From Nomia melanderi (lineage: Eukaryota > Arthropoda > Insecta > Hymenoptera > Halictidae), in contig NW_027475139.1 in the NCBI RefSeq assembly GCF_051020985.1, positions 1,178,001 to 1,242,000 of the forward strand: 64,000 nt of DNA. The letters run 5' to 3'. The translations under genes and the position numbers were made by a program. The notes below the pieces were generated by a model. The model had not been told where the DNA came from and ran no database searches. It saw only the letters and a list, made by a program, of their open reading frames with translations. The first letter of the stretch is position 1. Every line of letters begins with the position of its first letter. This document shows, piece after piece, positions 49,941 to 63,487 of the stretch.

Positions 49941-51769
49941 AATAGCACCCGAGATATCACCAGATATATATTGGATTTTCCCGTGACCCTGAGTGTCCGG
50001 CCCCATGAGACGGTGGTTTTCTCGGCCCCTGGTGGTCGGAGGTCGTTCCTGCTGGCCACATTCATTCGCCTTGGCCTCCTACAGACAATGCACTTTGATT
50101 TATTGCGCTATCTGTAATAGCACCCGAGATATCACCAGATATATATTGCATTTTCCCCTGACCCTGAGTGTCCGGACCCATGAGACGGTGGTTTTCTCGG
50201 CCCCTGGCGGTCCGAGGTCGTTCCCGCTGGCCAGATTCATGCGCCTGGGCCTCCTACAGACAATGCACTTTGGTTTATTGCGCTATCTCTAATAGCACCC
50301 GAGATATCACCAGATATATATTGGATTTTCCCCTGATCCTGAGTGTCCGGCTCCATGAGGCGGTGATTTTCTCGGCCCCTGGTGGTCCGAGGTCGTTCCC
50401 GCTGCCCGGAATCATGCGCCAGGACCTCCTACAGACAATGCACTTTGATTTAGTGCGCTATCTCTAATAGCACCCGAGATATCACCAGATATATATTGGA
50501 TTTTTCCCTGACCCTGAGTGTCCGGCGCCATGAGACGGTGGTTTTCTTGGCCCCTGGTGGTCCCAGGTCGTTCCCGCTGCACAGATGCATGCGCCAGGGC
50601 CTCCTGCAGATAATTCACTTTGGTTTATTGTGCTATCTCTAATAGCACCCGAGACATCACCAGATGTATATTGGATTTTCCCCTGACCCTGAGTGTCCGG
50701 CCCCATGAGACTGCGGTTTTCTCGGCCCCTGGTGGTCCGAGGTCGTTCCCGCTGCACAGATTCACGCGCCAGGGCCTCCTACAGACAATGCACTTTGGTT
50801 TATTGCGCTATCTGTAATAGCACCCGAGATATCACCAGATATATATTGGATTTTTCCCTGGCCCTGAGTGTCCGGTCCCATGAGACGGTGGTTTTCTCGG
50901 CCCCTGGTGGTCCGAGGTCGTTCCCGCTGCACAGATTCATTCGCAAGGGCCTCCTGCAGACAATGCACTTTGATTTATTGCGCTATCTGTAATAGCACCC
51001 GAGATATCACCCTATATATATTTGATTTTTCCCTGACCCTGAGTGTCCGGCCCCATGAGATGGTGGTTTTCTCGTCCCCTGGTGGTCCAAGGTCGTTCCG
51101 CTGCACAGATGCATGCGTCAGGGCCTCCTGCAAATAATTCACTTTGGTTTATTGCGCTATCTCTAATAGCACCCGTGATTTCACCAGATATATATTTGAT
51201 TTTTCCCTGACCCTGAGTGTCCGGCCCCATGAGACTGTGGTTTTCTCGGCCCCTGGTGGTCCGAGGTCGTTCCCGCTGCACAGATTCACGCGCCAGGGCC
51301 TCCTACAGACAATGCACTTTGGTTTATTGCGCTATCTGTAATAGCACCCGAGATATCACCAGATATATATTGGATTTTTCCCTGGCCCTGAGTGTCCGGT
51401 CCCATGAGACGGTGGTTTTCTCGGCCCCTGGTGGTCCGAGGTCGTTCCCGCTGCACAGATTCATTCGCAAGGGCCTCCTGCAGACAATGCACTTTGATTT
51501 ATTGCGCTATCTGTAATAGCACCCGAGATATCACTCTATATATATTTGATTTTTCCCTGACCCTGAGTGTCCGGCCCCATGAGATGGTGGTTTTCTCGTC
51601 CCCTGGTGGTCCAAGGTCGTTCCGCTGCACAGATACATGCGTCAGGGCCTCCTGCAAATAATTCACTTTGGTTTATTGCGCTATCTCTAATAGCACCCGT
51701 GATTTCACCAGATATATATTTGATTTTTCCCTGACCCTGAGTGTCCGGCCCCATGAGACTGTGGTTTTC
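49941..51769 (+). repeat. 1.83-kb near-identical block, copy 1
   Basis: Repeats at 61659-63487, offset 11,718 bp. Reading the two side by side I found one difference: C at 50655 (GAGACATCACC) against A at 62373 (GAGAAATCACC). The edges are clear: upstream the copies differ at TCTCAAATAG versus TCTGTAATAG, downstream at TTTTCTCGG versus TTTTCCCGG. The block contains two 524-bp trimer copies, so that tandem duplication came first. Confidence 0.93.
50690..51737 (+). repeat. 524-bp trimer tandem duplication inside the 1.83-kb block
   Basis: Two tandem copies, about 50690-51213 and 51214-51737. Markers: CACGCGCCAGGG, CCTGGCCCTGAGTGTCCGGT, ATATATTTGATTTTTCCC, GGTGGTCCAAGG, TTCCGCTGCAC (one base short, making a 174-bp monomer) and CTGCAAATAATTC. 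Differences seen: CCCTATATATATTTG against CTCTATATATATTTG, and AGATGCATGCGTC against AGATACATGCGTC. The same pair occurs at about 62408-63455. Confidence 0.9.
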
Positions 51770-52614
51770 TCGGCCCCTGGTGGTCCGAGGTTGTTCCCGC
51801 TGGCCAGATTCATTCGCAAGGGCCTCCTACAGACAATGCACTTTGATTTATTGCGCTATCTCAAATAGCACCCGAGATATCACCAGATATATATTGGATT
51901 TTTCCCTGACCCTGAGTGTCCGGCGCCATGAGGCGGTGGTTTTCTTGGCCCCTGGTGGTCCGAGGTCGTTCCCGCTGCACAGATGCATGCGCCAGGGCCT
52001 CCTGCAGATAATTCACTTTGGTTTATTGCGCTATCTCTAATAGCACGCGAGATATCACCAGATATATATTGGATTTACCCTGACCCTGAGTGTCCGGCCC
52101 CGTGAGTCGGTGGTTTTCTCGGCCCCTTGTGGTCCGAGGTCGTTCCCGCTGCCCGGATTCATGCGCCAGGGCCTCCTACAGACAATGCACTTTGGTTTAT
52201 TGCGCTATCTCTAATAGCACCCGAGATATCACCAGATATTTGCTGGATTTTTACATGACCTTGGGTGACGGATTCCGAATATCTGTAATTTTCTCGGCCA
52301 CTGGTGGTCCGAGGTCGTTCCCGCTGAACAGATTCATTCGCCTGGGCCTCCTACAGACAATGCACTTTGATTTATTGCGCTATCTGTAATAGCACCCGAG
52401 ATATCACCAGATATATATTGAATTTTCCCCTGACCCTGAGTGTCCGGCCCCATGAGACTGTGGTTTTCCCGGCCCCTGGTGGTCCGAGGTCGTTCCCGCT
52501 GCACAGATTCATGCGGCAGCGCCTCCTACAGACAATGCACTGTGATTTGTTGGGCTATCTGTAATAGCACCCGAGATATCACCAGATATATATTGGATTT
52601 TCCCGTGACCCTGA
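51770..52614 (+). repeat. Mixed monomers related to 59.6-60.2 kb
   Basis: About 51720-52320 matches 59590-60190 at an offset of about 7,871 bp. The copies share TATCTCAAATAG monomers, a three-base deletion giving TTGGATTTACCCTGACC (about 52071 and 59940), a CCCCGTGAGTCGGTGG monomer and a following subfamily-C monomer. Substitutions are frequent enough that this is an older duplication than the 11,718-bp one. No gene is visible. Confidence 0.75.
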
Positions 52615-55230
52615 GTGTCCGGCCCCATGAGACGGTGGTTTTCTCGGCCCCTGGTGGTCCGAGGTCGTTCCCGCTGCACAGATTCATGCGCCAGGGCCTC
52701 CTGCAGATAATTCACTTTGGTTTATTGCGCTATCTCTAATAGCACCCGAGATATCACCTGATATATATTGGATTTTACCCTGACCCTGAGTGTCCGTCCC
52801 CATGAGACTGTGATTTTCCCGGCCCCTGGTGGTCCGAGGTCGTTCCCGCTGCACAGATTCAGGCGCCAGGGCCTCCTACAGACAATGCACTTTGATTTAT
52901 TGCGCTATCTGTAATAGCACCCGAGCTATCACCAGATATATATTGGATTTTTCCCTGACCCTGAGTTCCCGGCCCCATGAGACGGTTGTTGTCTCGGACC
53001 CTGGTGATCCGTGGTAGATACCGCTGCACAGATTCATGCGCCAGGGCCTCCTGCAGATAATTCACTTTGGTTTATTGCGCTATCTCTAATAGCACCCGAG
53101 ATATCACCAGATATATATTGGATTTTACCCTGACCCTGAGTGTCCGGCCCCATGAGACTGTGGTTTTCTCGGCCCCTGGTGGTCCGAGGTCGTTCCCGCT
53201 GCACAGATTCATGCGCCAGTGCCTCCTACAGACAATGCACTTTGATTTATTGCGCTATCTGTAATAGCACCCGAGCTATCACCAGATATATATTGGATTT
53301 TTCCCTGACCCTGAGTGCCCGGCCTCATGAGACGGTTGTTGTCTCGGACCCTGGTGATCCGTGGTAGATACCGCTGCACAGATTCATGCGACAGGGCCTC
53401 CTGCAGATAATTCACTTTGGTTTATTGCGCTATCTCTAATAGCACCCGAGATATCACCAGATATATATTGGATTTTAGCCAGACCCTGAGTGTCCGGCCC
53501 CATGAGACGGTGGTTTTCTCGGCCCCTGGTGGTCGGAGGTCGTTCCTGCTGGCCGCATTCATTCGCCTGGGCCTCCTACAGACAATGCACTTTGATTTAT
53601 TGCGCTATCTGTAATAGCACCCGAGATATCACCAAATATATATTGGATTTTTCCCTGACCCTGAGTGTCCGGCCCCATGAGACGGTGGTTTTCTCGGCCC
53701 CTGGTGGTCCGAGGTCGTTCCCGCTGCACAGATTCATGCGCCAGGGCCTCCTGCAGATAATTCACTTTGGTTTATTGCGCTATCTCTAATAGCACCCGAG
53801 ATATCACCTGATATATATTGGATTTTACCCTGACCCTGAGTGTCCGTCCCCATGAGACTGTGATTTTCCCGGCCCCTGGTGGTCCGAGGTCGTTCCCGCT
53901 GCACAGATTCAGGCGCCAGGGCCTCCTACAGACAATGCACTTTGATTTATTGCGCTATCTGTAATAGCACCCGAGCTATCACCAGATATATATTGGATTT
54001 TTCCCTGACCCTGAGTGCCCGGCCCCATGAGACGGTTGTTGTCTCGGACCCTGGTGATCCGTGGTAGATACCGCTGCACAGATTCATGCGCCAGGGCCTC
54101 CTGCAGATAATTCACTTTGGTTTATTGCGCTATCTCTAATAGCACCCGAGATATCACCAGATATATATTGGATTTTACCCTGACCCTGAGTGTCCGGCCC
54201 CATGAGACTGTGGTTTTCTCGGCCCCTGGTGGTCCGAGGTCGTTCCCGCTGCACAGATTCATGCGCCAGTGCCTCCTACAGACAATGCACTTTGATTTAT
54301 TGCGCTATCTGTAATAGCACCCGAGCTATCACCAGATATATATTGGATTTTTCCCTGACCCTGAGTGCCCGGCCTCATGAGACGGTTGTTGTCTCGGACC
54401 CTGGTGATCCGTGGTAGATACCGCTGCACAGATTCATGCGCCAGGGCCTCCTGCAGATAATTCACTTTGGTTTATTGCGCTATCTCTAATAGCACCCGAG
54501 ATATCACCAGATATATATTGGATTTTAGCCAGACCCTGAGTGTCCGGCCCCATGAGACTGTGGTTTTCTCGGCCCCTGGTGGTCCGAGGTCGTTCCCGCT
54601 GCACAGATTCATGCGCCAGGGCCTCCTACAGACAATGCACTTTGATTTATTGCGCTATCTGTAATAGCACCCGAGCTATCACCAGATATATATTGGATTT
54701 TTCCCTGACCCTGAGTGCCCGGCCCCATGTGTCGGTGATTTTCTCGGACCCTGGTGATCCGTGGTAGATACCGCTGCACAGATTCATGCGCCAGGGCCTC
54801 CTGCAGATAATTCACTTTGGTTTATTGCGCTATCTCTAATAGCACCCGAGATATCACCAGATATATATTGGATGTAACCCTGACCCTGAGTGTCCGGCCC
54901 CATGAGACTGTGGTTTTCTCGGCCCCTGGTGGTCCGAGGTCGTTCCCGCTGCACAGATTCATGCGCCAGGGCCTCCTACAGACAATGCACTTTGATTTAT
55001 TGCCCTATCTGTAATAGCACTCGAGCTATCACCAGATATATATTGGATTTTTCCCTGACCCTGAGTGCCCGGCCCCATGTGTCGGTGATTTTCTCGGACC
55101 CTGGTGATCCGTGGTAGATACCGCTGCACAGATTCATGCGCCAGGGCCTCCTGCAGATAATTCACTTTGGTTTATTGCGCTATCTCTAATAGCACCCGAG
55201 ATATCACCAGATATATATTGGATTTTACCC
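52615..55230 (+). repeat. 350-bp dimer HOR with alternate loss of the EcoRV site
   Basis: Ordinary GAGATATC monomers alternate with monomers reading CCGAGCTATCACC, CTCGGACCCTGGTGATCC and GTGGTAGATACCGC. GAGCTATC was seen near 52922, 53272, 53972, 54322, 54672 and 55022. A six-monomer, 1,050-bp duplication overlies it: 52615-53500 matches 53665-54550. A monomer with GGTCGGAGGTCG and TGGCCGCATTC near 53530-53570 interrupts the alternation once. An EcoRV digest of this stretch should give about 350-bp fragments where most of the array gives about 175. Confidence 0.88.
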
Positions 55231-57434
55231 TGACCCTGAGTGTCCGGCCCCATGAGGCGGTGGTTTTCTCGGCCCCTGGTGGTCCGAGGTCGTTCCCGCT
55301 GCACAGATTCATGCGCCAGGGCCTCCTACAGACAATTCACTTTGATTTGTTGCGCTATCTGTAATAGCACCCGAGATATCACCAGGTATATATTGGGTTC
55401 TTCCCTGACCCTGAGTGTCCGGCCCCATGAGACGGTGGTTTTCTCGGCCCCTGGTGGTCCGAGGTCGTTCCCGCTGCACAGATTCATGCGCCAGGGCCTC
55501 CTACAGACAATGCGATTGATTTATTGCGCTATCTGTAATAGCACCCGAGATATCACCAGATATATATTGGATTTTCCCCTGACCCTGAGTGTCCGGCCCC
55601 ATGAGACTGTGGTTTTCTCGGCCCCTGGTGGTCCGAGGTCGTTCCCGTTGCACAGATTCATGCGCCAGGGCCTCCTGCAGATAATTCACTTTGGTTTATT
55701 GCGCTATCTATAATAGCACCCGAGATATCACCAGATATATGCTGGATTTTTACATGACCTTGGGTGACGGATTCCGAATATCAGTAATTTTCTCGGCCCC
55801 TGGTGGTCCGAGGTCGTTCCTGCTGCACAGATTCATTCGCCGGTGCCTCCTACAGACAATGCACTTTGATTTATTGCGCTATCTCTAATAGCACCCTAGA
55901 TTTCACCACATATATATTGGGTTTTTCCCTGACCCTTACAGTCCGGCCCCATGAGACGGTGATTTTCTCGGCCCCTGGTGGTCCGAGGTCGTTCCCGCTG
56001 CACAGATTTATGCGCCAGGGCCTCCTGCAGATAATTCACTTTCGTTTATTGCGCTATCTCTAATAGCACCCGAGATATCACCAGATATATATTGGATTTT
56101 CCCCTGACCCTGAGTGTCCGGCCCCATGAGACGGTGGTTTTCTCGGCCCCTGGTGGTCCGAGGTCGTTCCCGCTGCACAGATTCATGCGCCAGGGCCTCC
56201 GACAGACAATGCACTTTGATTTATTTCGCTATCTGTAATAGGAACCGAGATATCACCAGATATATATTGGATTTTCCCCAGACCCTGAGTGTCCGGCCGC
56301 ATGAGACTGTAGTTTTCTCGGCCCCTGGTGGTCCGAGGTCGTTCCCGCTGCACAGATTCATGCGCCAGGGCCTCCTGCAGATAGTTCACTTTGATTTATT
56401 TCGCTATCTGTAATAGGCCCCGAGATATCACCAGATATATATTGGATTTTCCCCAGACCCTGAGTGTCCGGCGCCATGTGACTGTAGTTTTCTCGGACCC
56501 TGGTGGTCCGAGGTCGTTCCCGCTGCACAGATTCATGCGCCAGGGCCTCCTACAGACAATGCACTTTGATTTATTGCGCTATCTGTAATAGCACCCGAGA
56601 TATCACCACATATATATTGGATTTTTCAATAACCCAGAGTGTCCGGCCCCATGAGACGGTGGTTTTCTCGGCCCCTGGTGGTCCGAGGTCGTTCCCGCTG
56701 CACAGATACATGCGCCAGGGCCTCCTACAGACAATGCACTTTGATTTATTGCGCTATCTGTAATAGCACCCGAGATATCACCAGATATATATTGGATTTT
56801 CCCCTGACCCTGAGTGTCCGGCCCCATGAGACTGTGGTTTTCTCGGCCCCTGGTGGTCCGAGGTCGTTCCCGTTGCACAGATTCATGCGCCAGGGCCTCC
56901 TGCAGATAATTCACTTTGGTTTATTGCGCTATCTCTAATAGCACCCGAGATATCACCAGATATATATTGGGATTCCCCTGACCTTGACTGTCCGGCCCCA
57001 TGAGACTGTGGTTTTATCGGCCCCTGGTGGTCCGAGGTCGTTCCCGCTGCACAGATTCATGGGCCAGGGCCTCCTCCAGATAATGCACTTTGATTTATTG
57101 CGCTATCTGTAATAGCACCCGAGATATCACCAGATATATATAGGATTTTTCACTGACCCTGAGTGTCCGGCCCCATGAGACGGTGGTTTTCTCGGCCCCT
57201 GGTGGTCCGAGGTCGTTCCCGCTGCACGGATTCATGCGCCAGGGGCTCCTACAAGTAATGCACTTCGATTTATTGCGCTATCTGTAATAGCACCCGAGAT
57301 ATCACCAGATATATATAGGATTTTTCCCTGACCCTGACTGTCCGGCCCCATGAGACGGTGATTTTCTCGGCCCCTACGGGTCCGAGGTCGTTCCCGCTGC
57401 ACAGATTCATGCGCCAGGGCCTCCTGCAGTTAAT
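55231..57434 (+). repeat. Heterogeneous monomers with short-length variants
   Basis: No short HOR. Variants include a monomer one base short near 55514 (CAATGCGATTGATTT), which produces a 157-residue open frame at 55240-55713. Others are a subfamily-C monomer near 55767, TAATAGGAACC and TAATAGGCCCC monomers with CCCCAGACCCTG at 56.2-56.5 kb, a shortened GGGATTCCCCTGACC monomer near 56970, and ATATATAGGATTTTT monomers at 57.1-57.3 kb. The stretch looks like older, less homogenised satellite. Confidence 0.8.
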
Positions 57435-60400
57435 TCACTTTGGTTTAATGCGCCATCTCTAATAGCACCCGAGATATCACCAGATATATATTGGATTTTT
57501 CCCTGACCCTGAGTGTCTGGCCCCATGAGACGGTGGTCTTCTCGGCCCCCGGTGGTCCGATGTCGTTCCCGCTGCACAGATTCATGCGCCAGGGCCTCCT
57601 GCAGATAATTCACTTTGGTTTATTGCGCTATCTCTAATAGCACCTGAGATATCACCAGATATATATTGGATTTTCCCCTGACCCTGAATGTCCGGCCCCA
57701 TGAGACGGTGATTTTCTCGGCCCCTGGTGGTCCGAGGTCGTTCCTGCTGCCCAGATTCATTCGCCTGGGCCTCCTACAGACAATGCACTTTGATTTATTG
57801 CGCTATCTGTAATAGCACCCGAGATATCACCAGATATATATTGGATTTTTCCCCGACCCTGAGTGTCCGGCCCCATCAGACGGTGGTTTTCTCGGACCCT
57901 GGTGATCCGAGGTCGTTCCCGCTGCACAGATTCATGCGCCAGGGCCTGCTGCAGATAATTCACTTTGGTTTATTGCGCTATCTCTAATAGCACCCGAGAT
58001 ATCACCAGATATATATCGGATTTTTCCCTGACCCTGAGTGTCCGGCCCCATGAGACGGTGGTCTTCTCGGCCCCCGGTGGCCCGAGGTCGTTCCCGCTGC
58101 ACAGTTTCATGCGCCAGGGCCTCCTGCAGATAATTCACTTTGGTTTATTGCGCTATCTCTAATAGCACCCGAGATATCACCAGATATATATTGGATTTTT
58201 CCCTGACCCTGAGTGTCCGGCCCCATGTGTCGGTGGTTTTCTCGGCCCCTGTTGATCCGAGGTCGTTCCCGCTACACAGATTCATTCGCAAGGGCCTCCT
58301 GCAGACAATGCACTTTGATTTATTGCGCCATCTGTAATAGCACCCGAGATATCACCAGATATATATTGGATTTTCCCCTGACCCTGAGTGTCCGGCCCCA
58401 TGAGACGGTGGTTTTCTTGGCCCCTGGTGGTCCAGGTCGTTCCAGCTGCACAGAATCATGCGCCAGGGCCTCCTGCAGATAATTCACTTTGGTTTATTGC
58501 GCTATCTGTAATAGCACCCGAGATATAACCAGATATATATTGGATTTTCCCCTGACCCTGAGTGTCCGGCTCCGTGAGTCAGTGGTTTTCTCGGCCCCTG
58601 GTGGTCCGAGGTCGTTCCCGCTGCCCGGATTCATGCGCCAGGACGTCCTACAGGCAATGCACTTTGGTTTATTGCGCAATCTCTAATAGCACCCGAGAAA
58701 TCACCAGATATTTGCTGGATTTTTACATGACCTTGTGTGACGGATTCCGAATATCTGTAATTTTCTCCGCCACTGGTGGTCCGAGATCGTTCCTTCGGCA
58801 CAGATTCATTCGCAAGGGCCTCCTACAGACAATGCACTTTGGTTTATTGCGCTATCTGTAATAGCACCCGAGATATCACCAGATATATATTGGATTTTAC
58901 CCTGACCCTGAGTGTCCGGCTCCATGAGACGGTGATTTTCTCGGCCCCTGGTGGTCCGAGGTCCTTCCCGCTGCACAGATTCATTCGCCTGGGCCTCCTA
59001 CAGACAATGCACTTTGATTTAGTGCGCTATCTCTAATAGCACCCGAGATATCACCAGATATATATTGGATTTTCCCCTGACCCTGAGTGTCCGGCCCCGT
59101 GAGTCGGTGGTTTTCTCGGCCCCTGGTGGTCCTAGGTCGTTCCCGCTGCCCAGATTCATGCGCCAGGGCATCCTACAGACAATGCACTTTGCTTTATTGC
59201 GCTATCTCTAATAGCACCCGAGATATCACCAGATATTTGATGGATTTTTACATGACCTTGGGTGACGGATTCCGAATATCTGTAATTTTCTCGGCCACTG
59301 GTGGTCCGAGGTCGTTCCCGCTGCTCAGATTCATTCGCCTGGGACTCCTACAGACAATGCACTTTGATTTATTGCGCTATCTCAAATAGCACCCGAGATA
59401 TCACCAGATATATATTGGATTTTTCCCTGACCCTGAGTGTCCGGCGGAATGAGACGGTGGTTTTCTTGGCCCCTGGTGGTCCGAGGTCGTTCCCGCTGCA
59501 CAGATGCATGCGCCAGGGCCTCCTGCAGATAATTCACTTTGGTTTATTGCGCTATCTCTAATAGCACCCGAGATATCACCAGATATATATTGGATTTTCC
59601 CCTGACCCTGAGTGTCCGGCCCCATGAGACTGTGGTTTTCTCTGCCCCTGGTGGTCCGAGGTTGTTCCCGCTGTCCAGATTCATTCGCAAGGGCCTCCTA
59701 CAGACAATGCACTTTGATTTATTGCGCTATCTCAAATAGCACCCGAGATATCGCCAGATATATATTGGATTTTTCCTTGACCCTGAGTGTCCGGCGGAAT
59801 GAGACGGTGGTTTTCTTGGCCCCTGGTGGTCCGAGGTCGTTCCCGCTGCACAGATGCATGCGCCAGGGCCTCCTGCAGATAATTCACTTTGGTTTATTGC
59901 GCTATCTCTAATAGCACCCGAGATATCACCAGATATATATTGGATTTACCCTGACCCTGAGTGTCCGGCCCCGTGAGTCGGTGGTTTTCTCGGCCCCTGG
60001 TGGTCCGAGGTCGTTCCCGCTGCCCGGATTCATGCGCCAGGGCCTCCTACAGACAATGCACTTTGGTTTATTGCGCTATCTCTAATAGCACCCGAGATAT
60101 CACCAGATATTTGCTGGATTTTTACATGTCCTTGGGTGACCGATTCCGAATATCTGTAATTTTCTCGGCCACTGGTGGTCCGAGGTCGTTCCTGCGACAC
60201 AGATTCATTCGCAAGGGCCTCCTACAGACAATGCACTTTGGTTTATTGCGCTATCTGTAATAGCACCCGAGATATCACCAGATATATATTGGATTTTCCC
60301 CTGACCCTGAGTGTCCGGCGGAATGAGACGGTGGTTTTCTTGGCCCCTGGTGGTCCGAGGTCGTTCCCGCTGCACAGATTCATGCGGCAGGGCCTCCTAC

Positions 60401-61658
60401 AGACAATGCACTTTGATTTGTTGGGCTATCAGTAATAGCACCCGAGATATCACCAGATATATATTGGATTTTCCCGTGACCCTGAGTGTCCGGCCCCATG
60501 AGACGGTGGTTTTCTCGGCCCCTGGTGGTCGGAGGTCGTTCCTGCCGGCCATATTCATTCGCCTGGGCCTCCTACAGACAAGGCACTTTGATTTATTGCA
60601 CTATCTGTAATAGCACCCGAGATATCACCAGATATATATTGGATTTTCCCCTGACCCTGAGTGTCCGGACGCATGAGACGGTGGTTTTCTCGGCCCCTGG
60701 TGGTCCGAGGTCGTTCCCGCTGGCGAGATTCATGCGCCTGGGCCTCCTACAGACAATGCACTTTGGTTTATTGCGCTATCTCTAATAGCACCCGAGATAT
60801 CACCAGATATATATTGGATTTTCCCCTGACCCTGAGTGTCCGGCCCCGTGAGTCGGTGGTTTTCTCGGCCCCTGGTGGTCCGAGGTCGTTCCCGCTGCCC
60901 GGATTCATGCGCCAGGACCTCCTACAGACAATGCACTTTGGTTTATTGCGCAATCTCTAACAGCACCCGAGATATCACCAGATATTTGCTGGATTTTTAC
61001 ATGACCTTGGGTGACGGATTCCGAATATCTGTAATTTTCTCGGCCACTGGTGTTCCGAGGTCGTTCCTGCGGCACAGATTCATTCGCAAGGGCCTCCTAC
61101 AGACAATGCACTTTGGTTTATTGCGCTATCTGTAATACCACTCGAGATATAACCAGATATATATTGGATTTTTCACTGACCCTGAGTGTCCGGCCCCATG
61201 AGACGGTGGTTTTCTCGGCCCCTGGTGGTCCGAGGTCGTTCCCGTTGCACAGATTCATGCGCCAGGGCCTCCTGCAGATAATTCACTTTGGTTTATTTCG
61301 CTATCTGTAATAGGACCCGAGATATCACCAGATATATATTGGATTTTCCCCAGACGCTGAGTGTCCGGCCCCATGAGACTGAAGTTTTCTCGGCCCCTGG
61401 TGGTCCGAGGTCGATCCCGCTGCACAGGTTCATGCGCCAGGGCCTCCTACAGACATTGCCCTTTGATTTATTGCGCTATCTCTAATAGCACCCGAGATAT
61501 CTCCAGATATATATTGGATTTTCCCCTGACCCTGAGTGTCCGGCCCCATGATACTGTGGTTTTTTCGGCCCCTGGTGGTCCGAGGTCGTTCCCGCTGCAC
61601 AGACTTATGCGCCAGGGCCTCCTGCAGACAATGCACTTTGATTTATTGCGCTATCTGT
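57435..61658 (+). repeat. Heterogeneous monomers joining several older duplications
   Basis: Contains the partner of 49040-49530 (57435-57925) and of 51720-52320 (59590-60190). A 58500-58900 stretch is repeated at 60774-61174, offset 2,274 bp (13 monomers minus one base), sharing GCAATCTCTAA and CGTGAGTC. A local variant CCGGCGGAATGAGACGG occurs near 59440, 59792 and 60317. Subfamily-C monomers are dispersed near 58740, 59265, 60139 and 61014. No gene is visible. Confidence 0.78.
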
Positions 61659-63487
61659 AATAGCACCCGAGATATCACCAGATATATATTGGATTTTCCC
61701 GTGACCCTGAGTGTCCGGCCCCATGAGACGGTGGTTTTCTCGGCCCCTGGTGGTCGGAGGTCGTTCCTGCTGGCCACATTCATTCGCCTTGGCCTCCTAC
61801 AGACAATGCACTTTGATTTATTGCGCTATCTGTAATAGCACCCGAGATATCACCAGATATATATTGCATTTTCCCCTGACCCTGAGTGTCCGGACCCATG
61901 AGACGGTGGTTTTCTCGGCCCCTGGCGGTCCGAGGTCGTTCCCGCTGGCCAGATTCATGCGCCTGGGCCTCCTACAGACAATGCACTTTGGTTTATTGCG
62001 CTATCTCTAATAGCACCCGAGATATCACCAGATATATATTGGATTTTCCCCTGATCCTGAGTGTCCGGCTCCATGAGGCGGTGATTTTCTCGGCCCCTGG
62101 TGGTCCGAGGTCGTTCCCGCTGCCCGGAATCATGCGCCAGGACCTCCTACAGACAATGCACTTTGATTTAGTGCGCTATCTCTAATAGCACCCGAGATAT
62201 CACCAGATATATATTGGATTTTTCCCTGACCCTGAGTGTCCGGCGCCATGAGACGGTGGTTTTCTTGGCCCCTGGTGGTCCCAGGTCGTTCCCGCTGCAC
62301 AGATGCATGCGCCAGGGCCTCCTGCAGATAATTCACTTTGGTTTATTGTGCTATCTCTAATAGCACCCGAGAAATCACCAGATGTATATTGGATTTTCCC
62401 CTGACCCTGAGTGTCCGGCCCCATGAGACTGCGGTTTTCTCGGCCCCTGGTGGTCCGAGGTCGTTCCCGCTGCACAGATTCACGCGCCAGGGCCTCCTAC
62501 AGACAATGCACTTTGGTTTATTGCGCTATCTGTAATAGCACCCGAGATATCACCAGATATATATTGGATTTTTCCCTGGCCCTGAGTGTCCGGTCCCATG
62601 AGACGGTGGTTTTCTCGGCCCCTGGTGGTCCGAGGTCGTTCCCGCTGCACAGATTCATTCGCAAGGGCCTCCTGCAGACAATGCACTTTGATTTATTGCG
62701 CTATCTGTAATAGCACCCGAGATATCACCCTATATATATTTGATTTTTCCCTGACCCTGAGTGTCCGGCCCCATGAGATGGTGGTTTTCTCGTCCCCTGG
62801 TGGTCCAAGGTCGTTCCGCTGCACAGATGCATGCGTCAGGGCCTCCTGCAAATAATTCACTTTGGTTTATTGCGCTATCTCTAATAGCACCCGTGATTTC
62901 ACCAGATATATATTTGATTTTTCCCTGACCCTGAGTGTCCGGCCCCATGAGACTGTGGTTTTCTCGGCCCCTGGTGGTCCGAGGTCGTTCCCGCTGCACA
63001 GATTCACGCGCCAGGGCCTCCTACAGACAATGCACTTTGGTTTATTGCGCTATCTGTAATAGCACCCGAGATATCACCAGATATATATTGGATTTTTCCC
63101 TGGCCCTGAGTGTCCGGTCCCATGAGACGGTGGTTTTCTCGGCCCCTGGTGGTCCGAGGTCGTTCCCGCTGCACAGATTCATTCGCAAGGGCCTCCTGCA
63201 GACAATGCACTTTGATTTATTGCGCTATCTGTAATAGCACCCGAGATATCACTCTATATATATTTGATTTTTCCCTGACCCTGAGTGTCCGGCCCCATGA
63301 GATGGTGGTTTTCTCGTCCCCTGGTGGTCCAAGGTCGTTCCGCTGCACAGATACATGCGTCAGGGCCTCCTGCAAATAATTCACTTTGGTTTATTGCGCT
63401 ATCTCTAATAGCACCCGTGATTTCACCAGATATATATTTGATTTTTCCCTGACCCTGAGTGTCCGGCCCCATGAGACTGTGGTTTTC
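61659..63487 (+). repeat. 1.83-kb near-identical block, copy 2
   Basis: Downstream partner of 49941-51769, with a single difference seen (A at 62373). Given how unlike the surrounding monomers are, such similarity 11.7 kb apart points to a very recent copying event or an assembly artefact. The rest of the intervening 9.9 kb is not tandemly repeated with it. Confidence 0.93.

Noticed and set aside
56950..57000. End of the array at the shortened GGGATTCCCC monomer
   Set aside because: The next monomer resumes in the same orientation and register after a small deletion, so this is a length variant only.
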